Below are positions 9,224 through 17,100 of a stretch of DNA of 62,913 nt, one piece after another. Source of the DNA: Flavobacteriales bacterium. GTDB lineage: Bacteria; Bacteroidota; Bacteroidia; Flavobacteriales_D; Crocinitomicaceae. The first letter of the stretch is position 1. Each line of letters starts with the position of its first letter. The stretch covers positions 1 through 62,913 of the forward strand of contig CANGJM010000018.1 in the NCBI GenBank assembly GCA_947454525.1. The letters run 5' to 3'. The notes under the pieces are model-generated. The model did no database searches, was not told where the DNA came from, and saw only the letters and a program-made list of their open reading frames with translations. Both the position numbers and the translations under genes were made by a program.

Positions 9224-10194
9224 AACGCATTTTGATTTCCCGAACGGATAGCATCGGTGATGTTTCCTTGACACTTCCAATGTGTCAGGCCTTGCGAAAT
9301 AAATTTCCAGCAGCAGAAATCATATTTATCGGTAAAAATTACACACGTCCAGTGGTGGCTTGTTTTACAGCGATTGATGCCTTTTGGGATATCGATGAGC
9401 TTTTCAATCAACCGATTACTAGTCAATTGGACCAATTAAAGGCGGATTGCATCATACATGTTTTCCCAAACAAAAAATTGGCGTTCCTAGCCAAAAAGGC
9501 GAAAATACCGATGAGAATTGGAACATCTCACCGGGTATTTCACCTGTTCACCTGTAATGAGCGTCCAAACTTTACACGTAAAAACTCGACCATACACGAG
9601 TCCCAATTAAATTTTCATTTACTCGCTCCATTAGGGATTACTGAAATTCCGTCCTTTGAAGACATTCAAAAGTTCGTTCAATTTCAAGTGATACCTGCGG
9701 AACTCCCATCTTGGATTCCAACATCAAATGACAATGTCATTATCTTACATCCAAAATCGAAAGGCAGTGCCTTAGAATGGCCTTTAGAAAAATACATGGA
9801 CCTGGCTTCTCAACTCGCGGATTCAGGAAAAACAGTTTGTTTTACGGGAACGGAACAAGAAGGCATGCAGTTTCGAAAGTTAATACCGGTTCACGAGCGC
9901 ATCATTGATTCAACGGGTAAATTGTCATTAGCACAATTAATCACGCTTATATCTCGTTCAAATGCATTGGTAGCCTGTTCTACTGGGCCCTATCACATTG
10001 CCGGACTTTCCGGAATCCATGCCATTGGATTATTTTCCATGCGCAGACCAATTGATCCAGGAAGATGGCGTGCAATTGGACCAAAAGCGGAGTTTATCGT
10101 TTTTAATCAAACATGCGAGACATGTAAAAAAGGAAAACACTGTACGTGCATAGAAAATATTGAAGTGTCAACCGTATTAGAGGTAATTGGATGA
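9220..10194 (+). CDS. Family 9 glycosyltransferase (heptosyltransferase-like)
   Basis: A 324-residue GT-B enzyme resembling ADP-heptose:LPS heptosyltransferases. The N-terminus ILISRTDSIGDVSLTLP is the family hallmark. The C-terminal half carries ILHPKSKGS and the CSTGPYHIAGLSG donor-binding loop. A cluster of cysteines near the C-terminus (CETCKKGKHCTC) is unusual-looking but also seen in members of this family. It overlaps both neighbours by 4 bases, so the GT2, GT9 and UbiA-like genes are translationally coupled. Confidence 0.88.
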   Translation: MKRILISRTDSIGDVSLTLPMCQALRNKFPAAEIIFIGKNYTRPVVACFTAIDAFWDIDELFNQPITSQLDQLKADCIIHVFPNKKLAFLAKKAKIPMRIGTSHRVFHLFTCNERPNFTRKNSTIHESQLNFHLLAPLGITEIPSFEDIQKFVQFQVIPAELPSWIPTSNDNVIILHPKSKGSALEWPLEKYMDLASQLADSGKTVCFTGTEQEGMQFRKLIPVHERIIDSTGKLSLAQLITLISRSNALVACSTGPYHIAGLSGIHAIGLFSMRRPIDPGRWRAIGPKAEFIVFNQTCETCKKGKHCTCIENIEVSTVLEVIG

Positions 10195-10928
10195 TTTCAA
10201 GTTCGTTTAAAAACAATGTTTTATTAGCAGCTTTTGCGTTCGTTTTCTCACTTGGAATCCTATCAATAGCTCATTGGCCTTTTGCGGCTCTATTCAGTTT
10301 ATCGATTTTTACTTCCTATCAGTGGCTATATGAACGGAAAAATCATTGGAGCTACCTCATTTTAGCTGGTTTAACAGGTGTAGGCTACTGTGTATTGCTT
10401 CATCCATTGTCTTGGTCTTTTGCCGTTTATTTAGTCTTGGGTCTCCTTGTCCTCACGTATGAAAAAGGCATCAAATGGCGAAAAATTCCTTTTTTAAAAC
10501 CCATTTTTATTGCGATTTGCTGGTTTGCATTGGGGATTGCTATTCCAAAGTTTGCATTGTATGGCAGTGTTCCGAATCAAGATTTTTCACACATGATTCT
10601 TTTCTTAGTCCTAGCTGTAGTAGAAGATTTTGAGGACAGGGCAGTGGATGAAGGCCACATTAAAACAATCCCATTGTACCTAACGAAATCTGAAACGGAA
10701 GCACTTATTGCCCTTTGGTTGTTCAGTTATTTGGCACTATCCAGCAGGATTGACCTATTTAGTGAAAGATTGGATATTAAAATACTTTCAAGTGTCCTCA
10801 CAATCGCTCCGTTGATTTATTTCATTTATTTGAAAAAAAGCCCAAAAATCAATCACCGCTATTTCGATTTCATCCTTTTCCTGATTGGGATGCTTCATTT
10901 ACTTGTTCAGAATAAGGTATACTCTTGA
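10191..10928 (+). CDS. UbiA-like integral membrane protein, degenerate
   Basis: A 245-residue hydrophobic protein with about seven predicted membrane segments. DFEDRAVDEGHIKTIP at about 144-159 resembles the second Asp-rich motif of UbiA prenyltransferases (D-xxx-D). The first Asp-rich motif is not evident in the N-terminal half, so catalysis is doubtful. Its start overlaps the GT9 stop, which hints at handling a lipid-linked precursor in the same glycan pathway, but this is inference. It could equally be an unrelated multispanning protein. Confidence 0.55.
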   Translation: MISSSFKNNVLLAAFAFVFSLGILSIAHWPFAALFSLSIFTSYQWLYERKNHWSYLILAGLTGVGYCVLLHPLSWSFAVYLVLGLLVLTYEKGIKWRKIPFLKPIFIAICWFALGIAIPKFALYGSVPNQDFSHMILFLVLAVVEDFEDRAVDEGHIKTIPLYLTKSETEALIALWLFSYLALSSRIDLFSERLDIKILSSVLTIAPLIYFIYLKKSPKINHRYFDFILFLIGMLHLLVQNKVYS

Positions 10929-10936
10929 ATCCTTTT

Positions 10937-10944
10937 TATCTTTG
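10937..10944 (+). promoter_or_regulatory. Putative promoter box of leuS
   Basis: TATCTTTG matches TAnnTTTG exactly and lies 18 bases before the leuS ATG, directly after the previous gene's stop. No well-spaced TTG is seen upstream. Confidence 0.5.
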
Positions 10945-10962
10945 TCCTTCGAAAACAAGGAT

Positions 10963-13740
10963 ATGGAATACGATTTTAGAAATCTAGAGAGTAAATGGCG
11001 TAAGAATTGGCAAGATCGTGGCACGTACCACGTACAAGAGGATGCATCCAAGCCTAAATATTATGTCTTAGACATGTTTCCTTATCCATCTGGTGCTGGA
11101 CTCCACGTGGGACATCCACTGGGATACATCGCTTCAGATATCTATGCTCGATACAAAAGATTGCAAGGATTTAATGTCCTGCATCCAATGGGTTACGATT
11201 CATTTGGTCTTCCTGCTGAACAATATGCGATTCAAACTGGACAACATCCTGCGATTACGACCGAAGAAAACATTGCGCGTTACCGCCAACAATTAGATCA
11301 AATTGGATTTAGTTTTGATTGGTCTCGAGAAGTACGAACCTCTGCTCCAGAATACTATAAATGGACACAATGGATCTTCAAACAACTATTTGATTGTTAT
11401 TACGATTTAAAAACAAATAAAGCCGAACGTATTTCTCAATTAATTCATCAATTTGAATCAGAAGGAAATGCACACATTCAGGCTGTCACAGATTACGAAG
11501 GACAATTCACCTCTGTTGAATGGAACGCTTTTTCGGTTCACCAAAAAGAAGAAATCATCCAAGCTTACCGACTTGCTTATCTTGCGGAAAGTTGGGTGAA
11601 TTGGTGTCCAGCTTTAGGCACTGTACTAGCGAATGATGAAATTGTCAATGGTGTTTCTGAGCGTGGCGGACATCCAGTAGAACAAAAACGCATGCGTCAA
11701 TGGTCCATGCGTATCAAAGCTTATGCAGAACGATTATTGGAAGGATTAGACCGCATCGATTGGTCTGATTCCATCAAGGAACAACAGCGAAATTGGATTG
11801 GAAAATCCCAAGGTGCCAGTGTGACGTTTGCCATTGAAAATTCAACAGAAAGCATCGAGGTTTTTACCACGCGTCCAGATACTATTTTCGGTGTTTCCTT
11901 CATGGTGTTAGCGCCTGAGCATCCATTGGTAAATCAATTGGTGAGTCCAGACTGCAAAGATGCCGTAGAGAATTACCAAAGAGAAGCAGGATTAAAATCG
12001 GAACGCGATCGTCAAGCTGATGTGAAAAACATCACTGGACAAGCACTTGGGGCTTTCGCAATTCATCCATTTAATGGAGAACGCATTCCCATTTGGATTG
12101 GTGACTACGTTTTAGCATCGTATGGAACAGGTGCTGTTATGGCCGTTCCGTGTGGTGACCAACGCGATTATGATTTTGCTAAACACTTCGATTTAGAGAT
12201 CAAAAATATTTTTGCGGATGTTGACATCAGTGAACAAGCATACACAGAGAAAGATGCGCACATTGCTCATTCAGACTTTTTAGATGGACTTGAAGCGAAG
12301 GCAGCGATGAAGAAAGCCATCGAGGCCATTGAAGCAAAAGGAATAGGAAAAGGGAAAACAAATTTCCGTCTTCGGGATGCGGTATTTTCTAGACAGCGTT
12401 ATTGGGGTGAACCATTCCCAGTTTCATATGAAAATGAAATTCCATCGTTGATTTCAGATGAATTATTACCGATTGAACTTCCGGAAGTCGACAAATATTT
12501 GCCAACAGAAGACGGTGAACCACCTTTAGCAAGAGCAACAAAAGAAGCATGGAATCACTTCCAAGGTGACCGAATGGAATACAATACGATGCCAGGATGG
12601 GCGGGAAGTTCTTGGTACTTCTTACGATACATGGATCCAAAAAATGAACAGGAATTCGTTGGTCGAGAAAAAGTGGATTACTGGCAAAACGTCGACCTGT
12701 ATATTGGTGGATCAGAGCATGCAACCGGACATTTACTCTATTCCCGTTTCTGGACGAAATTTCTATTTGATCAAGGATACATTCCTTTCGATGAGCCTTT
12801 CGCAAAATTGATCAACCAAGGAATGATCTTGGGAAAATCTGCGATTGCCTACTTGGATTCAGAAGGGAAGATGCATTCTTATGACAAGATTGCAAATGAT
12901 CTATCAAATTTCCGCGAAGTCCGCATCTTAATTGATTTGATTCAAGATGATGAAAGCATTCATTTGGAAGAATTGCGCAAATGGCAACCACAGTTCGAGG
13001 ACATGCAATTTGTGACAAATGAGCAAGGAAAAATCATCGTTAAACGTGAGGTAGATAAAATGTCCAAACGTTGGTATAACGTCGTAACTCCCGATGATTT
13101 GTGTGATAAATATGGTGCAGACACCTTACGTATGTACGAAATGTTCTTGGGTCCTTTGGAACAAAGTAAGCCTTGGGATACGAAAGGAATTACTGGTGTT
13201 CATGGATTCTTGAAAAAATACTGGCGCCTCTTTCATCAAACCGGACAATTTACTGTCAGTGAGGGTGAAGCTTCGAAAGAAGCCATGAAGACCTTGCATA
13301 AAACCATTAAACGATTGAGAGATGATCTGGATCGTTTCTCATTTAACACAGGTGTTTCTTCCTTCATGATTTGTGTGAATGAATTAACGGATCAAAAATG
13401 CAACAATCGAGAAGTTTTAACGCAGTTGAGTATTTTAATGGCGCCTTATGCTCCCCACATAACAGAGGAAATTTGGTCAAAATTACATTCAGACAATACC
13501 AGTATATTCGATCAAACGTATCCAGTATTTGAGGAGCAATATTTGAAGGAGTCTGATTTCGAATACCCCGTTTCATTTAACGGAAAAATGCGTTTTAAAG
13601 TAAGCTTAAGCGTTGAATTGTCTTCAAAAGAAATCGAAGATCACATTCTCGGTTTACCAGAGACGGAAAAATATTTGGAAGGCAAAACGCCTAAAAAAAT
13701 CGTTATTGTACCAGGAAGAATTGTGAATTTCGTTAGTTAA
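10963..13740 (+). CDS. leuS: Leucine--tRNA ligase
   Basis: LeuRS charges tRNA(Leu). The class I signatures are present: HVGH (HIGH) at about residue 47 and KMSKR (KMSKS variant) at about 699. The editing CP1 domain lies between, with TTRPDTIFG and the GTGAVMAVP motif. I start at 10963 (MEYDFRNLE), giving 925 residues; a start 26 codons earlier would lie upstream of the promoter box. An inserted segment at about 150-190 is typical of Bacteroidota LeuRS as far as I recall. The 3' end overlaps the convergent MerR gene by 8 bases. Confidence 0.97.
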   Translation: MEYDFRNLESKWRKNWQDRGTYHVQEDASKPKYYVLDMFPYPSGAGLHVGHPLGYIASDIYARYKRLQGFNVLHPMGYDSFGLPAEQYAIQTGQHPAITTEENIARYRQQLDQIGFSFDWSREVRTSAPEYYKWTQWIFKQLFDCYYDLKTNKAERISQLIHQFESEGNAHIQAVTDYEGQFTSVEWNAFSVHQKEEIIQAYRLAYLAESWVNWCPALGTVLANDEIVNGVSERGGHPVEQKRMRQWSMRIKAYAERLLEGLDRIDWSDSIKEQQRNWIGKSQGASVTFAIENSTESIEVFTTRPDTIFGVSFMVLAPEHPLVNQLVSPDCKDAVENYQREAGLKSERDRQADVKNITGQALGAFAIHPFNGERIPIWIGDYVLASYGTGAVMAVPCGDQRDYDFAKHFDLEIKNIFADVDISEQAYTEKDAHIAHSDFLDGLEAKAAMKKAIEAIEAKGIGKGKTNFRLRDAVFSRQRYWGEPFPVSYENEIPSLISDELLPIELPEVDKYLPTEDGEPPLARATKEAWNHFQGDRMEYNTMPGWAGSSWYFLRYMDPKNEQEFVGREKVDYWQNVDLYIGGSEHATGHLLYSRFWTKFLFDQGYIPFDEPFAKLINQGMILGKSAIAYLDSEGKMHSYDKIANDLSNFREVRILIDLIQDDESIHLEELRKWQPQFEDMQFVTNEQGKIIVKREVDKMSKRWYNVVTPDDLCDKYGADTLRMYEMFLGPLEQSKPWDTKGITGVHGFLKKYWRLFHQTGQFTVSEGEASKEAMKTLHKTIKRLRDDLDRFSFNTGVSSFMICVNELTDQKCNNREVLTQLSILMAPYAPHITEEIWSKLHSDNTSIFDQTYPVFEEQYLKESDFEYPVSFNGKMRFKVSLSVELSSKEIEDHILGLPETEKYLEGKTPKKIVIVPGRIVNFVS

Positions 13741-13746
13741 CGAAAT
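13727..13746. terminator. Palindrome spanning both stop codons (leuS / MerR)
   Basis: ATTTCGTTA and its exact reverse complement TAACGAAAT lie two bases apart. The palindrome contains the leuS TAA and the MerR stop, and encodes NFVS in leuS and HFVN in the opposite gene. It could form an 8-bp hairpin on either transcript. There is no T run, so termination strength is uncertain. Confidence 0.5.
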
Positions 13747-14605
13747 GTGAAAGTAAGGACTCAGAATTTTTAATCTCCGTCACATACCCTTTTAAATCTA
13801 GGGAATGTAGGTTGATTTGAGCGCCACCTGCAAATAGTTGTGCGTTTGGAGCATCTTGTTTCAATTGCTTGAAGTAAGTGATTAAAAAGGCTTTGTCGAT
13901 CGCGGTTAACCAACTACTGATAATGGCCATTGGTTGTATGCGTTGTATGCAATCCAACAAGGAATCATAAGGCAGACTTTGTCCTAAGTAGACCGTGTGG
14001 AATCCTTTACTTCTCAATAAATATTGATAAAATAGTAGTCCGATTTCATGCCAATCATGCTCAGGTAAATACAGCATGATGGGATTCGATTTATCCGTAG
14101 GAATCTCTTGTTTATCAATTTCAGAAATAATTTTCTGACGTATCAGATTGGATATAAAATGTTCTTGCGCAGCACTGATGCTATTCACAAGCCACATGAC
14201 ACCAATTCGATCAAGGAAAGGGATGAGGTCTTCGCTAAACGTGCGCGCTAGCCCTTTTTCATCAATGACAATTTGCAAGGTTTCTGTAAACAACTGCTCA
14301 TCTAGGTGTAATAAGGCTAAGATTAATTTCTCTTCTGTGAAATTAATGTTGCGACTCATTTTTATTTCCCAAACTAAACGGTGCACTTCATCTTTATCCC
14401 ACTCTGCAATGCGCGAGATTTTGTGTCCGTTTTTATTCAGGAGGCTAATATTCAGTAAATAAGAAAGATCTTGGTCGGTATAAGTGCGTATTTGTGTTTC
14501 CGTTCGTTCAGGATTCAATATCCCGTAACGTTTTTCCCAAATACGAATGGTATGCGCTTTTATCCCCGTTAGGATTTCTATGTCTTTAATTTTATATTCT
14601 GCCAT
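13733..14605 (-). CDS. MerR-type regulator with B12-binding domain (CarH/LitR-like)
   Basis: A 290-residue regulator. Residues 1-70 form a MerR winged helix (HTIRIWEKRYGIL). Residues 90-165 form the helical cobalamin-cap domain, with W138 and E148-H149 in the W-x9-EH motif. Residues 175-290 form the Rossmann B12 domain, with D184-x-H186-xx-G189. Those motifs define CarH-type photoreceptors, which bind adenosylcobalamin in the dark and release DNA in light. Carotenoid genes, the usual targets, are not in the window, so the regulon is unknown. It is transcribed away from engB. Confidence 0.88.
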   Translation of the reverse strand: MAEYKIKDIEILTGIKAHTIRIWEKRYGILNPERTETQIRTYTDQDLSYLLNISLLNKNGHKISRIAEWDKDEVHRLVWEIKMSRNINFTEEKLILALLHLDEQLFTETLQIVIDEKGLARTFSEDLIPFLDRIGVMWLVNSISAAQEHFISNLIRQKIISEIDKQEIPTDKSNPIMLYLPEHDWHEIGLLFYQYLLRSKGFHTVYLGQSLPYDSLLDCIQRIQPMAIISSWLTAIDKAFLITYFKQLKQDAPNAQLFAGGAQINLHSLDLKGYVTEIKNSESLLSHFVN

Positions 14606-14677
14606 GGCTGTCTAGATACTCTCCTAACAAGAAAAGACAAACTTTGTTCGATGTGATGTAAAATATTTTTATTCAAG

Positions 14678-14685
14678 TACCTTTG
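14678..14685 (+). promoter_or_regulatory. Putative promoter box of engB (leaderless)
   Basis: TACCTTTG matches TAnnTTTG and ends four bases before the engB ATG at 14690, so transcription should begin at or next to the start codon. No TTG at the standard distance. Confidence 0.5.
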
Positions 14686-14689
14686 CACC

Positions 14690-15280
14690 ATGATTATTAA
14701 AGACGCAACATTCCTCATTTCAAATACTGAAATCGCAAAATGTCCAACGGATGGAAAACCTGAATTCGCTTTCATCGGACGATCAAACGTGGGAAAGTCC
14801 TCTTTGATAAACATGTTAACTGGAAAGAAAAATCTAGCAAAAACGTCTTCCACACCTGGAAAAACGCAGCTGATCAACCATTTCGTGATTAACGAGAAAT
14901 GGTACTTGGTCGATTTGCCTGGTTACGGTTATGCGAAGGTTTCTAAATCCAAACGCAATAATTGGGAAAAGTTCATTTCTGATTATCTAACCAAGCGAAA
15001 GGAACTTGAAAACATCTTTGTTTTATTGGATGCACGCCTCGAGCCACAAAAAATTGACTTAGAGTTCATGAATTGGTGCGGAGAGAAGAATTTACCTTTC
15101 TCGATGGTCTTTACGAAAATCGATAAACTGTCAAGTACTGCCCTACAAAAGAACCTAGCGAAATACAAAAAAGAAATGTTGAAATACTGGGAGGAACTTC
15201 CACCCGTATTCACGACCTCTGCTACTTCAGGATTCGGGAAAGAACCAATCTTGAATTACATCGGACAAATCCTCGTTTAG
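14690..15280 (+). CDS. engB: Ribosome biogenesis GTPase EngB/YsxC/YihA
   Basis: A 196-residue GTPase that helps assemble the 50S subunit. The G motifs are clear: G1 GRSNVGKSS, G3 DLPGYGYAKVS and G4 TKIDK. Length matches the family. The ATG immediately follows the promoter-like TACCTTTG. The stop overlaps the convergent T9SS cargo gene by 4 bases (15277-15280). Confidence 0.96.
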   Translation: MIIKDATFLISNTEIAKCPTDGKPEFAFIGRSNVGKSSLINMLTGKKNLAKTSSTPGKTQLINHFVINEKWYLVDLPGYGYAKVSKSKRNNWEKFISDYLTKRKELENIFVLLDARLEPQKIDLEFMNWCGEKNLPFSMVFTKIDKLSSTALQKNLAKYKKEMLKYWEELPPVFTTSATSGFGKEPILNYIGQILV

Positions 15281-16170
15281 TTTACTTTCAGGATTTTAGC
15301 AAATTGCTTTTGATGTGCATTCGCAATTTCTAACACATAGTTCCCGCTTGTCAGCTGAGTTAAGTGAATCGTTTGCGTTACTGGTCCTGCTTGTAGAATT
15401 TTTCCATCCAATGAATACAGTCTGTATTGTGTAAAATTCGTTAAGTAGTCTGGCGACAACTGTATTTCACTTTGAACCGGATTTGGATAAATGGTAAATG
15501 TGGATGATAACTCTTCCAAGCCGACAATAAAATCACAAGCACCGGAAAAATGTGGTGCATAAGTGGCGAAATGATCGTCCGTATAACAACGAAATGGACC
15601 GCCTTCATTTCCGTCTACTGCCCCATCAAACTGATCATATGGCAGAAAATACGACCCAATGAATCCAATGTTTTCTACAATCGTATCTTGACCCCATCCC
15701 AAGGAACTCAAATCGGGATTGCAAAATTCCACCACAAGGTATTTTCTTGTTTCACTGTTAATGATTTTATTTCCAGTGGCGGTCACTTTTAAACGGCTGT
15801 TTTCTGGACAAACACTCGTGAAGGGTTGCTTTGCCATGCGCCAATGATCGCCAACTTGTGCATGGAAATGATACAAGGTGTCCCACTGGTTTTGATAACG
15901 CAGGTAAATGACCCCGTTGTTTTCATAGGTGAATTCGTTTCCAATGGAATTACTTACAACAGCCATATTCCAATCAATTCCGTTAAACGTTTTGGAGAGT
16001 ATTTTTGCTGATTGTCCATCGATAATGGTGTCTCCCGTGTATGAAACGTCGACATACCCTGGAAAAAATCCATAATACGAATATTTCCAATTTGCACCTG
16101 ATGGGGACCAATTTTGTGCTTGAAATGAAAAGGATAACAGCAAAAAAAGTAACAAAAAAGATGTTTTCAT
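15277..16170 (-). CDS. Secreted protein with T9SS type A sorting domain
   Basis: A 297-residue exported protein of unknown function. An N-terminal signal peptide (1-18, ending FSFQAQ) takes it through Sec. The last 75 residues or so are a Por secretion-system tail: the FTIYPNPVQSEI motif, YRLYSLDGKIL, then SGNYVLEIA and a basic end. That tail directs export by T9SS and is normally removed. The Trp/Tyr-rich middle has no family I recognise. It converges on engB. Confidence 0.85.
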   Translation of the reverse strand: MKTSFLLLFLLLSFSFQAQNWSPSGANWKYSYYGFFPGYVDVSYTGDTIIDGQSAKILSKTFNGIDWNMAVVSNSIGNEFTYENNGVIYLRYQNQWDTLYHFHAQVGDHWRMAKQPFTSVCPENSRLKVTATGNKIINSETRKYLVVEFCNPDLSSLGWGQDTIVENIGFIGSYFLPYDQFDGAVDGNEGGPFRCYTDDHFATYAPHFSGACDFIVGLEELSSTFTIYPNPVQSEIQLSPDYLTNFTQYRLYSLDGKILQAGPVTQTIHLTQLTSGNYVLEIANAHQKQFAKILKVN

Positions 16171-16290
16171 GACCTTGTATTTGACTTAAAATTACCCATA
16201 TAATTTGTTTTGTCCTACCGGTGTTTTCCTTTTTTGATTGAATAAGGATATTTTACATGACTGAATCCTTCGAATGTCCGGAAAAGACAC

Positions 16291-16321
16291 TTGAAAATTC
16301 CTTCTGAATTCCCTATTTTTG
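16291..16321 (+). promoter_or_regulatory. Promoter of yebC
   Basis: TTG at 16291-16293, 20 bases, then TATTTTTG at 16314-16321: a complete Bacteroidota-type promoter. The yebC ATG follows 17 bases later. Confidence 0.65.
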
Positions 16322-16338
16322 CCTAAATAAATGAAATT

Positions 16339-17049
16339 ATGGGAAGAGCCTTTGAATACCGCCGAGCAGCAAAAGAAAAACGTTGGGACAAAATGTCTAA
16401 AATTTTCCCCAAATTAGGAAAAGCCATTACAATGGCTGCTAAAGAAGGAGGCGTTGATCCAGCTACGAATGCTAAATTGAGAACAGCCATTCAAAATGCG
16501 AAGTCGGAAAACATGCCAAAGGACAATATTGAAGCAGCGATTAAACGTGCAGCTCAAAAAGATATTGCCTCATTTACAGAAGTAAACTATGAAGGAAAAG
16601 GCCCTCATGGTGTACTTGTTTATGTTGAATGCGCTACAGATAATCCAACAAGAACCGTTGCTAACGTTAAATCATACTTCAACAAAGCAGGTGGAATGGT
16701 TGTTCCGAATGGATCAATGGAATTTATGTTTTCACGTAAAAGCATCTTTGAAATCGTTAAAACAGCAGAAATGGATGCTGAAATGCTGGAATTAGAATTA
16801 ATCGACGCAGGTTGTGAAGGAATTGAAGTGGAAGAAGAATTAATCGTTGTTACAGGTGATTACACTGCTTTTGGAACACTTGCAAAAGCCTTGGAGGACA
16901 TGCAAATTGAAGTTCAGAAATCGAGCTTGAAGCGCATTCCAACTACTCCGGTAGAATTCACAGAGGAACAATTAGTGGACATCGAAAAAATGCTGGATAA
17001 AATCGAAGATGACGACGATATTCAACAAGTTTTCACAAATATTGCCTAA
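16339..17049 (+). CDS. YebC/PmpR family DNA-binding regulatory protein
   Basis: A 236-residue member of the TACO1/YebC family. Members act as transcriptional regulators, and YebC-type proteins have also been linked to translation of proline-rich stretches. The start [19 protein letters not shown], the AAKEGGVDP segment and [14 protein letters not shown] are family-diagnostic. Bacteroidota often carry this shorter N-terminal form. It has its own promoter and is followed by porW after 51 bases. Confidence 0.93.
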   Translation: MGRAFEYRRAAKEKRWDKMSKIFPKLGKAITMAAKEGGVDPATNAKLRTAIQNAKSENMPKDNIEAAIKRAAQKDIASFTEVNYEGKGPHGVLVYVECATDNPTRTVANVKSYFNKAGGMVVPNGSMEFMFSRKSIFEIVKTAEMDAEMLELELIDAGCEGIEVEEELIVVTGDYTAFGTLAKALEDMQIEVQKSSLKRIPTTPVEFTEEQLVDIEKMLDKIEDDDDIQQVFTNIA

Positions 17050-17100
17050 GACAAAATAAAATCGATCATTTTCAGTTATATTAGTCTGGACACGTGCTTT

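Noticed and set aside
12389..12811. Open frames on both strands overlapping leuS
   Set aside because: leuS is continuous with all motifs in frame; these have no motif or start signal.
13057..13071. KMSKR in leuS as a possible lesion of KMSKS
   Set aside because: As I recall KMSKRW is normal for Bacteroidota LeuRS, so not a defect.
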